Shown: piece by piece, positions 1-12,600 of the stretch | How positions within the stretch are numbered: position 1 is the stretch's first letter | How the letters are laid out: each line of letters starts with the position of its first letter | From: Dactylellina haptotyla | Lineage: Eukaryota > Ascomycota > Orbiliomycetes > Orbiliales > Orbiliaceae | Direction of reading: 5' to 3' | Length of the DNA stretch: 64,000 nt | Assembly (NCBI GenBank): GCA_031310005.1 | Contig: CM062386.1 | Coordinates: 682,001 to 746,000 of the forward strand | Notes under the pieces: model-generated | Databases searched by the model: none | The model's input: only the letters and a program-made list of their open reading frames with translations | What the model was told of the DNA's origin: nothing | Translations under genes and position numbers: made by a program

Positions 1-1123
1 GGTGGATACGGATTGGCTTTGGTTCTGACTGACTTCTGGTGTTTTGATTCCATTTTCTTCTTTCTTTTTCTGTTTTATGCTATCTGGGGTGTTGGGAGCT
101 TGGGTGTCCACACGAGAAAGCAGAAAAAACAAGCGTATATCTCATCTTCTCCTTCTTGCATTAGTCTCGTCGTTTGCCGTTCATAGAAGACCCACCTTTT
201 CAATTTCCTATCCTCATTCTACTTCTTTTCCTTTCCTTCCGTCTATTCTCATGATCCTTACTCACTCACCCTACCTGTAGTCAAATATTAGACTTTTTGG
301 TGATTTCTGTTAACAAAAAACTCATTTTCTTATATTGGTAATGACTTCAAGTACAACTTTTCATGTCTATATTTTATCTTTTTTTAAAAAATTCAAATTC
401 ATATGAGGTTATTAGAAGATGAAATGTGTTTTCCATTGGTGAAATAAAGATTAAATATCAAGAAACTTTTTTTCCGGATTCTTGTCCAAAAGATAACTAT
501 ATTTTTTGATCCTGTGTATCTCATGCACGTCCACTCGTGCTGTCCCATCCGCCCAAACCATACCCAAGAAACCAACAAAATCCAAACGCCTTGATATGGA
601 GGTTATGCCGAATCTTAAGAGAGAGAAAAGGTAAAACGACAAAGAAAAGGTATTAGTGTGTACAGTAGGCCCTAATTTCGGTCGAATTGTAAAAAAAAAA
701 AAACAATGGGGTATATATAAATAATCCTCGACAAGAAAAAAGCCAAGTGAATAACATCATTGAATGGAAAGGAAACCGGTAAACGATAACAAACCCACAA
801 GAGCATAAAGGCTATGAATAGTATAAAAGATGCCCGCACAATGCACCAACATACAGCGAGAGCGGCCGGCTGTCGCTGGGAGAAAAAGACAACGTAGAGG
901 GAAAAAAGAATGAACGCGCTGCATAAACAACCACGACCAATTCAACAAAAGAGTAAAGAGGAAACAAAAATTAAAATAAAAAGAGAAAAAAAGGTTGAAA
1001 GGGTAAGCAAGGTCAAGTTGAAATATCGCCCTCCGGGAAACTCATCTTCTCCGGGGTAAATTTCGCAGTGCCAACCGGGAATCTTCGCGTGAATCTCGCA
1101 ACAATAGCAATCGCAACCCAGTA
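1..1123. other. 3' flank of the deubiquitinase gene, no gene seen
   Basis: AT-rich sequence with poly-A and poly-T runs (for example an A-run near 690-703). The short open frames here have no recognisable domain or believable codon pattern. It probably holds the 3' untranslated region of the minus-strand gene that follows, and nothing else can be supported. Confidence 0.5.
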
Positions 1124-3552
1124 CTACTGGATCACGCATTCCTTGTCGTCGTCGCTTTCCCGTCTCCTAGATCTCCGTCGGTCTTTCTTCTGCTGCTCTT
1201 TAGCTTTCCCCTTATCTTTCTTGGTCTTCCCTTCTGGCTTCTCGCGGTCGCCATCGATAGAGCTCGCCGCACTTCCGTTGCCATTCGTCGAAGCTCCGTC
1301 TTCTTTTTCTCGGCTTATTCTCACCGCGAGCCTACTAAGACCCGCGAAGGAAAGTCGGTTCTCAGTGCTTCGGCTCAGCGAACGCGAAGTAGCGTCAGTC
1401 TTAGTAAGGTCCTCACTTCTCCTCTCCGGCCGTGATGATGGTCGCAAAGATTCTTTTGACTGTTGCGCCGCATCAAGTGAATATCGGCCTTGAAGCGCCT
1501 CACCGTTCTGTTCTGGCTCCTGCACAGGTGAAGATGATGCCGACGTCGCATACCCGTCTGCTCCCTCAGCGACACTGTAATCGAACGTCGGTAGTCCCCG
1601 CGACTCCTCTTGCGAAGATCTTGAACTATCAACCTCCTCGTAGGGTGGGGGGCCCTCCATGGCTTGTACCTGGTAGAAGAGAAGATAGGGCGATTCCTCG
1701 GCGAACGCTTTCGTCCTGTCGACCTCTGTAATTCGCTCCTTCGCTAGATCGTCGAACCGCAGCCATTTGTCGTCATCCGTGCGTACCAGCGAAATGTAAT
1801 GACCAGAGTTAGTAGTCGTACCGCGATGGCAAACCGCGCTCTGCAACAAGAGCCTGAAGTTGCCGGAATCCTCCATGTCGTCGTCACCTACAAAGTGCGG
1901 CAGTTCGATTTCGGTCGGGATCTTGATTTCTGTACCATTGCGAATTGGTGTCCCTGCTGCCGACCATGTGTATCGCTTCAAGCACAACCCAATTATCGGT
2001 CGCTTAGACGAAAAGTGATTGGCGAAAGACGATTTCGTGGTCGATCGGTCCTTATCCGAGCCAGCGGCATCGGTATAAAAGGGTAGGAGATTGAAAAACT
2101 GCCATGCTGGAATTGTTATTTCTTTGCGGACAGATTGTGCTCTTCGTCGCGTTTTCGGTGTGGCGGATTTGCTATTAGATTCGATGGTACGGAGAAGCGA
2201 ACTTTTGCGTTCCAGTGTTCGGGGTCCAACTGGCGTGCTGGGTGTCGCTGGAGCGGATCCTAGGTCGGCGTATTCGATATGCAGGCCGTTTAAGGTGGGC
2301 TTTTCGTCCAGGGGCGACTTCTCATCTATTGGTGACTTTTCGTCAAAGAGCAGCGGGTCTAGCAAGGAATCAGCTGCGGATGCAGTTACCGCTCTTTGCT
2401 CCAGTTTTCGCTGAACGTCTACTCTATTGTTGAAGTACTCTTCCAAACATCGTTCCAGCGTGATGGGACCGCTATCCTCAGATTCGGATGGTATCGCAAT
2501 GTTCAGCAGACGCTCATTGATAAATTTGTGGTCATCGTCTGGAATATCCAGTCCGCCATGAGCAATGTCCATTTTGAGAGTCAACAACGGCATTTCCAAA
2601 GTTTCGGCAATGAAGTTAAAGGCTTCAGAGGCATCTTGTTGCTGCTTAAAAGCAGCTTCTTTCCACCCACAGTCCGCCAAAGAGTTTTGTATTTCTTGTA
2701 TCTAAATCCATTTCATATTAGCAATTGCAGTCGAGACGGTGGACTCAATTCTTCTTACTATATCTACGGTGATTAATTTTCCAGATCGGAGCATGTTGAC
2801 GAATAGCCTTAGTAATGAGGACAACTTCTTGCGTTTGTCGTCGTCGAAGACATTGTATAGCATTGCCTAAAATAAACATGGATTAGCCATTTTCGTCCAA
2901 GCACCAGCGAGACCCCAGAAAATTGAGGCATCAACACCAGGGTATGCTGGTTAAGGAAAGTGGCTTACCTCGAAAGAATCCAAATGTGCGTAGAGCGAGA
3001 ATAGAACAGAGTCAAGGTAACAGGTAACTTTGCCGTTATTCTCAGCACCCTTGAGAGTGACATCTGCCGACCACTCCTTGATGATTCCTGCAGATGCATC
3101 TTCCCACATTCGATAAAGATCGAGAGCACTATTGGCACTGCCGTTCGCATAGCCGCCTCTCAATATTCTTAGGATTCGGTCCTCATTTGGCGGAATTCCC
3201 AACGCTGTCAACTTATTCGATATATGTTGAATCTAGTTCGAAAGTTAGCAGCTGCAAGCGGCAATTGGCAGGTCGGGAAAGGTAGACTAACATGAAATGT
3301 TTCCTCTCTTGAGGGCTTCTTGAGTTTCTCGTCCGGGCCGGTGCAGTAGAGGTCTCCCGAAAACCGAGGCTTCTCTATTAACGAGTTTCTCTTAGAGTCT
3401 CTTTTGCTCATCAATCGAGAAATGGAGAGAGTCTTTTCGAATCTCGAGTTGCGGTTTAATTTCGGGGACTCAGCGCGTTTTTCGGGATGCTTGTCGCCAT
3501 GTTTCTCGGTATGCTTATCCGGCGAGTCATGCTGCTCCGTTGATTGTGACAT
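1124..3552 (-). CDS. USP-family (C19) ubiquitin carboxyl-terminal hydrolase with C-terminal CAAX-like motif
   Basis: Deubiquitinase that should cleave ubiquitin from substrates by a Cys-His protease mechanism. Model: four exons, 3552-3292, 3232-2969, 2866-2759 and 2701-1124, with introns of 59, 102 and 57 nt that keep frame, giving 736 aa. The Cys box (VTCYLDSVLFSLYAH) places the nucleophile near residue 158. The His box (NSGHYISLVR followed by WLRFDD) lies near residue 510. The N-terminal ~85 residues are basic and Ser/Lys-rich. The C-terminal ~170 residues are charged and low in complexity, rich in Ser, Arg and Lys. The last four residues are Cys-Val-Ile-Gln, a farnesylation-type CAAX box; human USP32 is known to be prenylated at a similar tail, so membrane attachment is inferred. 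The family assignment is firm; the orthologue name is not. Confidence 0.9.
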
Positions 3553-6500
3553 TATGGAGGGGGTTGTGATCGGGGAGGAGGAGGGGTGAGTTGAATGGTT
3601 ACTCTGCTATTACAATTGTTGCTCTGTCAGTATAGGAATTCAGCCTTGCAGATGAGTCGAACACATTTATTAAAGGGTCCTCCAGACGGAGATAACGTTG
3701 TTTTTTTTTAAAGCCAAAATAATAGTAAGCGGGACAGACGATCCTCAGCTGTTAAGATCGTCGACCAAGCGAAGGGAACCATGCCATTTTATTCAAAAAT
3801 AATATGCGGCCAAGCTAAAAAAAATTCAACGCGAAGCAAAGCAGAGAACCAAGTCGGACAAAACAGGAATTTCGGAGTAACTCACTGGGGTAACCGATTG
3901 TGAGCAGAGGCCAGGTGACGAATTGGCTGACCTGGCCGAGCCAGCTGTTGCTGAATAAAGAACCGGGTAAAAGGTAGCCCTGTCGACGCCTCTTGCTAAA
4001 CGAATTTCTGACAAAGGTCGGCGGCCGGGACGATTTGGTGGATTCGGTGCCGAAGGGCAAGCAGGCAAAGACAAACGTACGGAAGGAAGGTATCCGATTG
4101 CGTGGGGTGTGTAAGGTATACGAAGTGAGGTTCGAAGGTATTCTATATCGGGGTCGGAGGTATGGCTTGAATTTTATTTTGAAAAGGCGAAGGAAAATGT
4201 GAGCGGCGAGCGAAGGAGGTTATAATATGTTATGAGCGGGTTTGTGGAGAGTTATTGAGTTCAACAGCTGGGTGAAGACGTCCTGCATTTAGGAATGGGT
4301 TAGCGAGAGGATCCAACAAACGCCCGCAGCAAGGTGCAGAAAGGCCATGTAGTTAAGAATGAATGGAGGATGACTTACAGGAGAGGGAGAGAGAGTGGAG
4401 AGCAAGAAGAATCGTCAATTCATGCAAGGCGTGAAAGGAGGAAGGGTGCAATGCGCCGGGGGGGGTTCGAGGAAGGCAAACAGCACGATGTTTGATGTTT
4501 TGATGGAAAGGAGTCTGCAGTGCAGAAGGTGATGCCTAACAAAACGGGGAGGGCGTTGCGGATGTCGTTGTGGCCGTGGTTCAGGACGTCAAAACAACAC
4601 GGACGGTATATTGTTATTGCTATACGGTACCGGTGAGGGTATGATAATAAGTATAATGAGTCTGAAGGGTAATAAGATTAGACGGAGACTTCAGCTATAA
4701 CAGACGAAAAAGAAAGGAGATGGAGACGAGTCGACTTCGTGTACTCGACTGTCGATATATTTTTAGGTGGCCTCACTTCACCGCTGTCTGTCCCTGGGAC
4801 GAGCTAAAACACCGTCGAGGGGCTCCAAAGCCGCAGATAGGCTTCCTCGAAAAAGTGACAAATTCAGGATCGCTCCGCTCACCAAAAGATGCTGCTCAGA
4901 CAGGCCCGCCTGCATTGGGAAGGACCCTGGCGCTGCATACGTTTCCCAGCCTTCTGACTGGCTCTTTCGGTCAGCGTCCAGGCAGGCCCTCCTAACGGGA
5001 CACGAGGCCGCAGGCAAGGTGGCCAGCCAGCCAGCAAGGCAAGCTCCTACCGTTCTACCGTTTGTTCGTCCACCCACGCACACTCGCACTCGCTTGGTCA
5101 CTCACTCACTCCACCTCGTCGTCGGACTCCGTTGGTGGGAGAGGACTTTTTCGCCTGTTGGGTGGAGGAAATTGGCTGAAAATTCTGGCGCTGGCGTTTA
5201 CCACTCCCACGGAGCGGCCTGCTACCGACAAACCGGACAGAGCTCCAACCAAGTTAGGTCCACCCGAAACCCGACGAGGATAAAAACTTTCAGCTAGGAG
5301 ATATTTTCCTCGACCAGGAAGTACACGGGACCAGCGATTTCAAACGGAGCCGTCGGCCGCTTAGAGAAGGAATAATTAATGACAAAGAAACCCAACCTCA
5401 ACGGAGGGGGAGAAAAAAAGTTCCTTTGTTTTTTTTTTAAACACCGTCGGCGATGTGACTACACCGGTTGACATAATCATGGCGATTCCGGATACCAAGC
5501 ATGAGAAAGCCAAGCATGAAAGACGAGAAATTTTTTCTTTCTCGCGCTCGTCAATTCGTGTGTGACGGAGGTCCTCCGTGGACGAAGATCGAAGAGCAGG
5601 TTGGTGGTCCTCCCCTCTTGCATCACGATAGTCGTCGATTGGGAGCAGTATCTCTGCGCAAGTTCAATATCTGAATGATCTTATTACCAACCCTCGAAGA
5701 TCGTGGGATCGTCTCGTTCATTTGGCCTGCAATTTTCAGGCCCTGTCGCTTGTATTCACCTTTTTTCCAAAACATGCTCGCTTGCTTTGGTCGCTTGCCG
5801 CAGAAACATCTCGACAATCGATATGGGCTGGTCGTCCGGAACCAATCCTCGCCCGGCCGCCGCACCAGGATTTGACAAAAATTTTATGTTTTCCCCACAG
5901 CGGCGAGGCAAAAAAGCTCGTTTGCAAGGGCTTACTCACGATTGGACGCTGTGCGCGGAAGCTCCCCACTTCCACATGACGTACTGATTTGGCTACCTTT
6001 CCCAGCCAGGATCCCAGCTCCCTTGCAATCCCAACAATCAGCAATCGATAATGGGGCAAAAAAACAAACAATAATATCAGGGTCCACGCAAATCCTCGGT
6101 TGACGTTCCAAGGGATGACGCTCGTGGGACGATTGACATTCGTAATGCGAATGTGCCACTTTTCCATCCTCGTATCGTCCCTTCTCTCTCCTTCCTTTTG
6201 ACTCACGAGGGGATGCGCACGCAGGACTTTTGTTTCAGCGGTCCGATGTTCCACGATGGTCGGGCGACACTTGGTTGACTTGGAGCTCATCGAAATAGAC
6301 CTCGTAAGGTCGAACTTCTGGATTACGGCGCCCGTTACAGCGGTGGGTGTCTCGTGATTTTATAGCGATTACTAAATAAAATGAAGCTCATATATGACAT
6401 GCGGCTATTTACCCAATAAGATGTATTTATATCCACGGTCCGATTTCTTACGAAAAAAGACTAGCCTTTATCGAGACCCTGCGAGATCACGGGTATCAAA

Positions 6501-7223
6501 GACATTTTCTTAGTCCGATTCAACAATTTTTTCGTACAGCATTACTTTTCTTAGTATGGCGTGAGATTATCCAAATATAGTTTGTTTCGCAGAGGCTCGG
6601 TCCTTGAAACACATTGAGCCTCAAAAATGCCACGTCTACAACGCAGACGGCCCCAACTTGACCCATATTGCAGACAATACCACCGCGATACTCTCTAATT
6701 CGCTAAGAGGACTTTACTATTTGAGAGAAAACTTTATTGATAAATATTTGTATGTAAATTATACAGTTAAACTAATAGGGGTTAACACTGAATTTCTTAG
6801 CATAGAATATTGTCGGTTCGAGCATGTGAGTGGACATGTGGTGATCTCGAGATCAACGTAAAGTTTGATATTGATTATCGTGAACGACTCCTCGGACTAA
6901 GCGATGTCAAAAGAACAACTAAAGATTTGTAGATCGAGAGATCTGTAGAATATTCAACTCAGAGAATTTGTTCTCCGTCGTCTATAAATTAAGCGCTCGG
7001 GAACCATTACCCCCTGGATTTTAAAAATCTTCATCTTGAACACTAACCGAGTATATGCTTTTTAATCTCGTATATTCAGACATCGATATTCACGATTCTA
7101 CGCTCTCTAAAACTCTATAATCGTACACAAACAATCATTTCTATTTCATCACCGCTACGTATTTGACAAATACTTCAATATATTCGCTAGCTACTACGCC
7201 ATTAAAGAAAAAGAAGGGAAAAT
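3553..7223. other. 3.7 kb intergenic region
   Basis: Upstream region of the deubiquitinase (-) and of the orphan gene (+). A GC-richer block lies at about 4780-5280, with AT-rich sequence around it. Open frames up to 184 codons occur (5736-6290, minus) but have no recognisable domain and look like chance frames. Probably promoter and leader sequence. Confidence 0.45.
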
Positions 7224-8120
7224 ATGTCTACCACGTCAGAAAGGACAGTTCTAGCAGATATAACACCAGACGACCTCATTTACCACACCGGAGACGAAGA
7301 GTGGAATGAATGGGTAACAAACCCACTTAACTCTCCACAGAGGCTACCAAACCCTCACCTCGGGCTCTTATCCGAGCTAGACCTGGAAGATGTTTTCGAC
7401 CTCTCGGGAATCCATTATATCATAGAAGTTCCTGAGAATTTAATCGACAGGAGTTATTCAATCCAACCTCTGCGTTCCCAAAATATTAATTACCGCCTCC
7501 TCCCTAAAGTCCTATACATCATCAGCCAGGTCGAGTCCCACATCGCCTCGGAAGTTAGCACTCGTATGCTCTCCGCCGAATTTCCGTTGACTTGGGAAGA
7601 AGTCCGCTCTCGCTGCCGGGAGGAGCACTTGAAGCCCAATAATTTCAATGCATGGGTGGCTTCTATCGATTACGACCAACGTCCTAGGAATCGACACGAG
7701 GCTGTGGGTCTCGTGGCTCCTCTCCATGCACCGATTTTACCGGGCACGAAAAAATTCTACAGATGCAATGAAAAGGCGTTTCCATGGTGCAATATGGTCA
7801 TTGCTGTGTTGGGGGAGATGAGCATCAAACCGAACGACTGGACCGCGGCACTGATTTTGAAAGGCGAACTTCTAGCGCTGGGCCACGGGTGCATTCCGAA
7901 ACGGTACCCCGCAGTCAATTTGAAGGATTGGGTCCCGATTACATATCAGTTTTTGGATGTAATGTGTGTTAGGAGTCGGTTTTTTTACAAGTTAGATGCA
8001 ATGCTGGAGGTAGTTAAAGCTGCGCAAGGATATTTCGCAAAGCAAGTTGTGAGTGCGGGGATTCGGGTGACCATTCCTTGTCTAGATTCCGCACGTAGTT
8101 GGATTGGTGCCTTATTTTGA
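7224..8120 (+). CDS. hypothetical protein, 298 aa, intronless
   Basis: Single open frame from an ATG in an A-rich context (AAAATATG) to TGA. I do not recognise the family. The protein is globular-looking, with mixed hydrophobic and charged residues, no signal peptide, no clear membrane segment and no low complexity. It carries many Trp and Pro residues and a pair of Cys (RCNEKAFPWCNM) around residues 180-192. It lies head-to-tail upstream of an F-box gene; both are intronless, unlike nearly every conserved gene in the window, which fits lineage-specific genes. The length and even composition make it likely to be real, but function is unknown. Confidence 0.6.
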   Translation: MSTTSERTVLADITPDDLIYHTGDEEWNEWVTNPLNSPQRLPNPHLGLLSELDLEDVFDLSGIHYIIEVPENLIDRSYSIQPLRSQNINYRLLPKVLYIISQVESHIASEVSTRMLSAEFPLTWEEVRSRCREEHLKPNNFNAWVASIDYDQRPRNRHEAVGLVAPLHAPILPGTKKFYRCNEKAFPWCNMVIAVLGEMSIKPNDWTAALILKGELLALGHGCIPKRYPAVNLKDWVPITYQFLDVMCVRSRFFYKLDAMLEVVKAAQGYFAKQVVSAGIRVTIPCLDSARSWIGALF

Positions 8121-8552
8121 TTTTTTGATTTTAAGGCGCAGCTTATAGGCTCTGCATACTCCGTAGAGCCTGTGTACATTAGATTCCTTTCAGGTAATTT
8201 CCTTTCGATTCTCTTGCAAATTATTTATTTTCCCTGTAGTAAATAGACAGGGGTTTGAAAGCGGCCTGGCGATATAACACTTGTATTATAGCTAAGAAAC
8301 TGGGCAGCCTCGGATCCAGTTTTAACCATTTAACCGGCCTGCGACTTGCCTGACGTTATCCCATGTCATGTCATGCGCCTTTCTCTCCCGGAATCGATCG
8401 CGATCAACCTCGTATAAGTTGTCGAAGCCATCTATCTGTCGGCACGAGCATCTTTATTTTCATATATCTGGTATATCTTAGCGTCCTTGGTTCAGGTATC
8501 AGGTCGCCTAGTGTTGTAGACGCGATATAACGACGAACTGATATCAGCATAC

Positions 8553-8564
8553 CGATATATATCG
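8553..8564 (+). promoter_or_regulatory. palindromic TATA-like element before the F-box gene
   Basis: A perfect 12-bp palindrome, CGATATATATCG, lies 32 bp upstream of the ATG of the F-box gene. It could be the core promoter TATA box, although the spacing would leave a very short leader. The role is inferred from position and composition only. Confidence 0.3.
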
Positions 8565-8595
8565 CTCCCGCGCGATCCTTCCTTCCAACCACAAA

Positions 8596-9564
8596 ATGCA
8601 ACACCCAAAACAAAAATACCTGCCCACTTTTGCGCGTAAATCAAAAAAACCGATTAAATCGCAAAGCAATGGCGCGATCAAAACGTCACCAGTCTTCACA
8701 ATTCCCGAGTTGGTAGAGATGATTATCTTTGAGTTACCAGCGATTGAAATCCTATCGACCTGCCGGGCCGTTAGTAAAACCTGGAGAAACGTGGTCGATA
8801 ACCCATCTCCACGGCTCAAAAGCTATGCCTACTCCGGTCTCCGTGAACACGGATTAAGCTTTTGTCTTACACCCATAGCAGTCCAAATCCTCGCCCAATT
8901 TTGGAGAAAACTCACAAGAACGTCGTTAAAGTATAAATTGTTGATGATCAAATCGCCGTACTCTGGAAGTCGAAGCCTCTCTACAGTAATTGAGGAGATA
9001 ATGGAACGACTAAACCTCAGGCCCGACGAGGTGACAATCCTTGACATCCTCAAGATGCCCCTCTTTCTGTTTATCCCAATGCTTGGGATGACATATGCCT
9101 CTCTCAGACTGGGCGAAAAGGCCCGCTACTGGCGGAACCAAAAGAACGCCAAACCAAAACTCCTTGCTATCTATGATCAGTTCCGGCCCTTATTACAAAA
9201 AATTCAGCTCTATCAAGGTGATGGAGCGCCGAGTGGTTCGGCTGTAGGCGGATCTTGGTTTAGGGGACTTCACCTCGGGGATGCGTCAGAGTTTCAAGTT
9301 CCTAATGATACCGATAGTATTCCTGAGCCACTATTTACGGCAATGTTAAATCTAGGAAAAGCAGTCTACAGTCTACAGCTACCATTTTATCTGTCCAGCC
9401 CTCTAAACATCGAAGTGTCCCAGAACCTTAGGAGTATGCAAGGCCGCCCGGCGGTTACAGAATATTTTCAATTTGATTTTTTCCAGCCGTTCGATGTATC
9501 CTGGACAAGAGGGGTGGATTGGACCTATAACCGCGACGTCGTTGATATCACCACAGGTTCCTGA
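8596..9564 (+). CDS. F-box domain protein, 322 aa
   Basis: The F-box lies at residues ~35-80: FTIPELVEMIIFELPAIEIL, then STCRAVSKTWRNVVDNP, the usual two-helix plus Trp pattern that binds Skp1. F-box proteins are substrate adaptors of SCF ubiquitin ligases, so this one probably recruits an unknown target for ubiquitination. The remaining ~240 residues contain no WD40 or leucine-rich repeats that I can see. The gene is intronless and follows the orphan gene on the same strand; its 3' end is 118 bp from the 3' end of GCN2. Fungal genomes often carry many fast-evolving F-box genes of this type, and the substrate cannot be predicted. Confidence 0.8.
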   Translation: MQHPKQKYLPTFARKSKKPIKSQSNGAIKTSPVFTIPELVEMIIFELPAIEILSTCRAVSKTWRNVVDNPSPRLKSYAYSGLREHGLSFCLTPIAVQILAQFWRKLTRTSLKYKLLMIKSPYSGSRSLSTVIEEIMERLNLRPDEVTILDILKMPLFLFIPMLGMTYASLRLGEKARYWRNQKNAKPKLLAIYDQFRPLLQKIQLYQGDGAPSGSAVGGSWFRGLHLGDASEFQVPNDTDSIPEPLFTAMLNLGKAVYSLQLPFYLSSPLNIEVSQNLRSMQGRPAVTEYFQFDFFQPFDVSWTRGVDWTYNRDVVDITTGS

Positions 9565-9682
9565 TAATAGGGGGTTCTAATTTGCAAACAAATTTTTATG
9601 TCATATTTCACACAATATATCTGTATTTAAAGTTGGGCTATAACATAAATAATCTAAAAAAAGTATATACAAGCCCCTTTCC

Positions 9683-12600
9683 TTAGCAGAGATAATAAAA
9701 TATACAAGCATCTGTTCGATAATTATAAATATAACAGCAGCTTCCACTCAAGGCCGTCGCACCAGCAGATTGTTTCTTAAACCCTCTCTGTGCTAGCCTC
9801 ATCACTTGCGCCTGCACTTCTTGCAAGTAAGCTTTATCTGCCCCGTTCGTAGCTGTTTGTATCACCTTCTTCCATCCATCGGTTCCCTGTAGCTGTGACT
9901 GTCGAATCGCTTCTAAAACTTCATTATAAACGTCTATCGCAACAATTGGAACACCCTGCTTCCCGCCTACAACTTCCGAAACTTTGCGTCGCGCATTATC
10001 AATTACCACCGGTCGGTTCGGTTTCTTCGAACCTTTTCTTTCCGTCGGCCAAATGACAAACGTCTCGGCATCTTCAGCGTATATATGGCCAGTCCCACCA
10101 ACAGCAGACGGCATGCCCGTGGCTCCACTTTTGTGACGCATACTCGGCAGGAGATCTTGAGTACTACTCAGCCTCCGCTGCTTCAGCATCTCATTTGCCT
10201 CTTTCTTCGACATGTCCCCAATTTCTGCAACAAGGTATCCCACGAGCGAACCGAGAAGCTGGTCTGTTTCGTCACCATCTCTGATGTTTCTCACTTTGAC
10301 CGTTTGTTGCGTGGCGATGTTGCCTTTTATTATGATCTGCCATCCGTACTGCGAGTCGGTATAGGATTTCGCGGTGCCCATTGAGATGTCATCGTCCAGT
10401 TCAGCTCTAATGTTGTTGGACCATAATGATGCGGCTATCCTGACGCCGTAGTTTTTAAGATCTTCGGTACTTGTAGCGTTGATGATGACATCGCACTATA
10501 AATGCCAGCATATGTTAGCTGAGCTCTAACTTGTAGGTGACAATGTGCAACCTACTCTTCGCGTTGAAATACTATTTTCGTCATCTAGATGATGCATCCT
10601 CTTCTTTTTAACTTTATTCCCAAGTGTTCTGGAATGGTGCTTGAGTATAGCCCGGCTGAGGGCATCAAAACTGAGCTTGAACCCAAAGGCGTGGACCTTG
10701 CCGATATCCCCAGGAGTTGAAATCGGTCGCGAGGCACGTATCAAATCATCATACCTTCCACCACTTGCCAACACCTGTCGATTAGAGACACCGTCACTAG
10801 AGCAGCTAAAAACCAGCCCGCCTTGATAATATTGATCATTATATATACTCAACGGGGTAAAGTATGCTTTTCTCTTGACGTCGAATTTTTTCAGATAGTC
10901 AAAAACTGTTCGCATGTGTTCGAAAGCTTTGGAGCATGAAGGGAAAGTCTTGCAGGATGATGTGATCCCCTTCAGTCGTTTGTATCCTTTGTCGAAGTCC
11001 TGTTCTCTCCAATCGAAACGCCTAAGCTCTGCGAGCGATGCGGAAGAAATATTTACCTTAGCCGTCTTCAATTCACGTATGATGCTGTCCCACTTCTGAT
11101 CTGTCGTCCAAAGTTTACTGAGCTCCTTTAGAAGAGCTTTGCGATCTGCCTGCTCAATCCCGCAAAAGTCTAGTATAAGTTTTAAGATGTCGGAGTGGTT
11201 GATGTTGAAACCCATCTTTGCGTTTTGGAAAAATGAAAAGCTGTCAATGATCTCATCCACAACTTTGATAGTCTCGGCCTCTTTCAGATCGAAATCTTTG
11301 CCTGATTTTGACATAAAGTCAAACACAACTTCACCGTGAATGCTAGGCTGCCCAAAACCGTGTATATTCTCACGGAATACGATTCCAAACGAATAGCTTT
11401 TTGGATATGTTTGATCTTGGATTGCAAGAAGCCGAGCGTGTGGCAAGACCTGATCGTAGCGAAGCTGAACCAGATCACCGCGTTCGTTCATCAACCTCGA
11501 AGCATCCTTTTCTTCATAATACTGAGAGTCTGGAACGAGAAAGTTTTTGGTGACTTCTACTGCTCCATGTCGTTTGAACACTTTGAGAAGTTTTTCCTTA
11601 ACCTGCATGTCAACCACCAATTGCTCGACAGCGGTTCCAGCTTTACCAGGCCGGTTGTCAAAGAACGGGTCGTTAGCGGGTTTTTGCATTTCCGAGAACA
11701 GTTTTCTCAGAATCACCGCTTTGCGGGTTTCTTTTGTGCTCGGATCGTCAAGACTCTCGATGACTTTGTTGAAATTATCATCATTGATTCGAAGAGGGAT
11801 CGAATGGTTTGTCAACAACTCTGCCGCGTCGGGCCTCTCAGACGGCTTACGATGGAGTAGTTTGCGGACAATGTTGACTTCATCCGGTTTAACTTCTGGG
11901 TTCAAACAACTCGGTATCTTTATCTCTTCGCTTTTCAGGCCGGTAATGTATTCCTGGAGCTCAAAACTAGTGCCTGCAGGCTTACTGCACATTTCGAAGA
12001 ATATGATACCGAGAGAATACATGTCCACCTTCGTAGTATAATGGCCTTTAGCCTGGAGAACTTCGGGTGCCATGTAAAGTCGGGTGCCGATTTGAGTCGT
12101 CAAAACACTTTCGTTACCATCCTCGGCTCTACCGTGATTAGATTGGGCGGGGGCACGGGACGACTTGGGGCGGTGGTAGCCAACGCTAGCTGCGAGGCCG
12201 AAGTCGCCGATTCGCGGCATATTCGTTTGACTCAAGAAGATATTCTCAGGTTTAAGATCCCTGTGAATAATCCCCTTCTTGTGGATGTAGTCCAATCCGT
12301 CGAGAATCTGACGAAGGAATTGCCAATAATCGTCCGGATGCATGTAAAGATCCTTATCTATAGCATCTCTAAGCGTTTGCTTATCGCAGAATTCCATTTG
12401 GATGTAGAGGATCATGGGTACTTGTTGGCGTTCAGAGGAGCTCATCTTCCTCAGCTCGCTGCTACTGTCGTCGTCACCAGAGTCGATCTCATCTGGTTTG
12501 TTGCCGGTTTGCATACGATCAGTCTCTCGGATTTCAAACCCGTTCTGACTAATACTATCGCGATCACTGTCGTCGTCACTAGTCGAAACGTATTTCTTGT

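Noticed and set aside
44-280. 78-codon plus-strand frame with a hydrophobic start
   Set aside because: Composition is pyrimidine-driven (Phe/Ser/Leu), with no mature domain and no splice-supported extension.
1068-2776. Several plus-strand frames antisense to the deubiquitinase
   Set aside because: Shadows of the long coding exon on the other strand.
5736-6290. 184-codon minus-strand frame with one hydrophobic stretch
   Set aside because: No domain, atypical composition, overlapped by several other open frames, and no splice-supported continuation; judged a chance frame.
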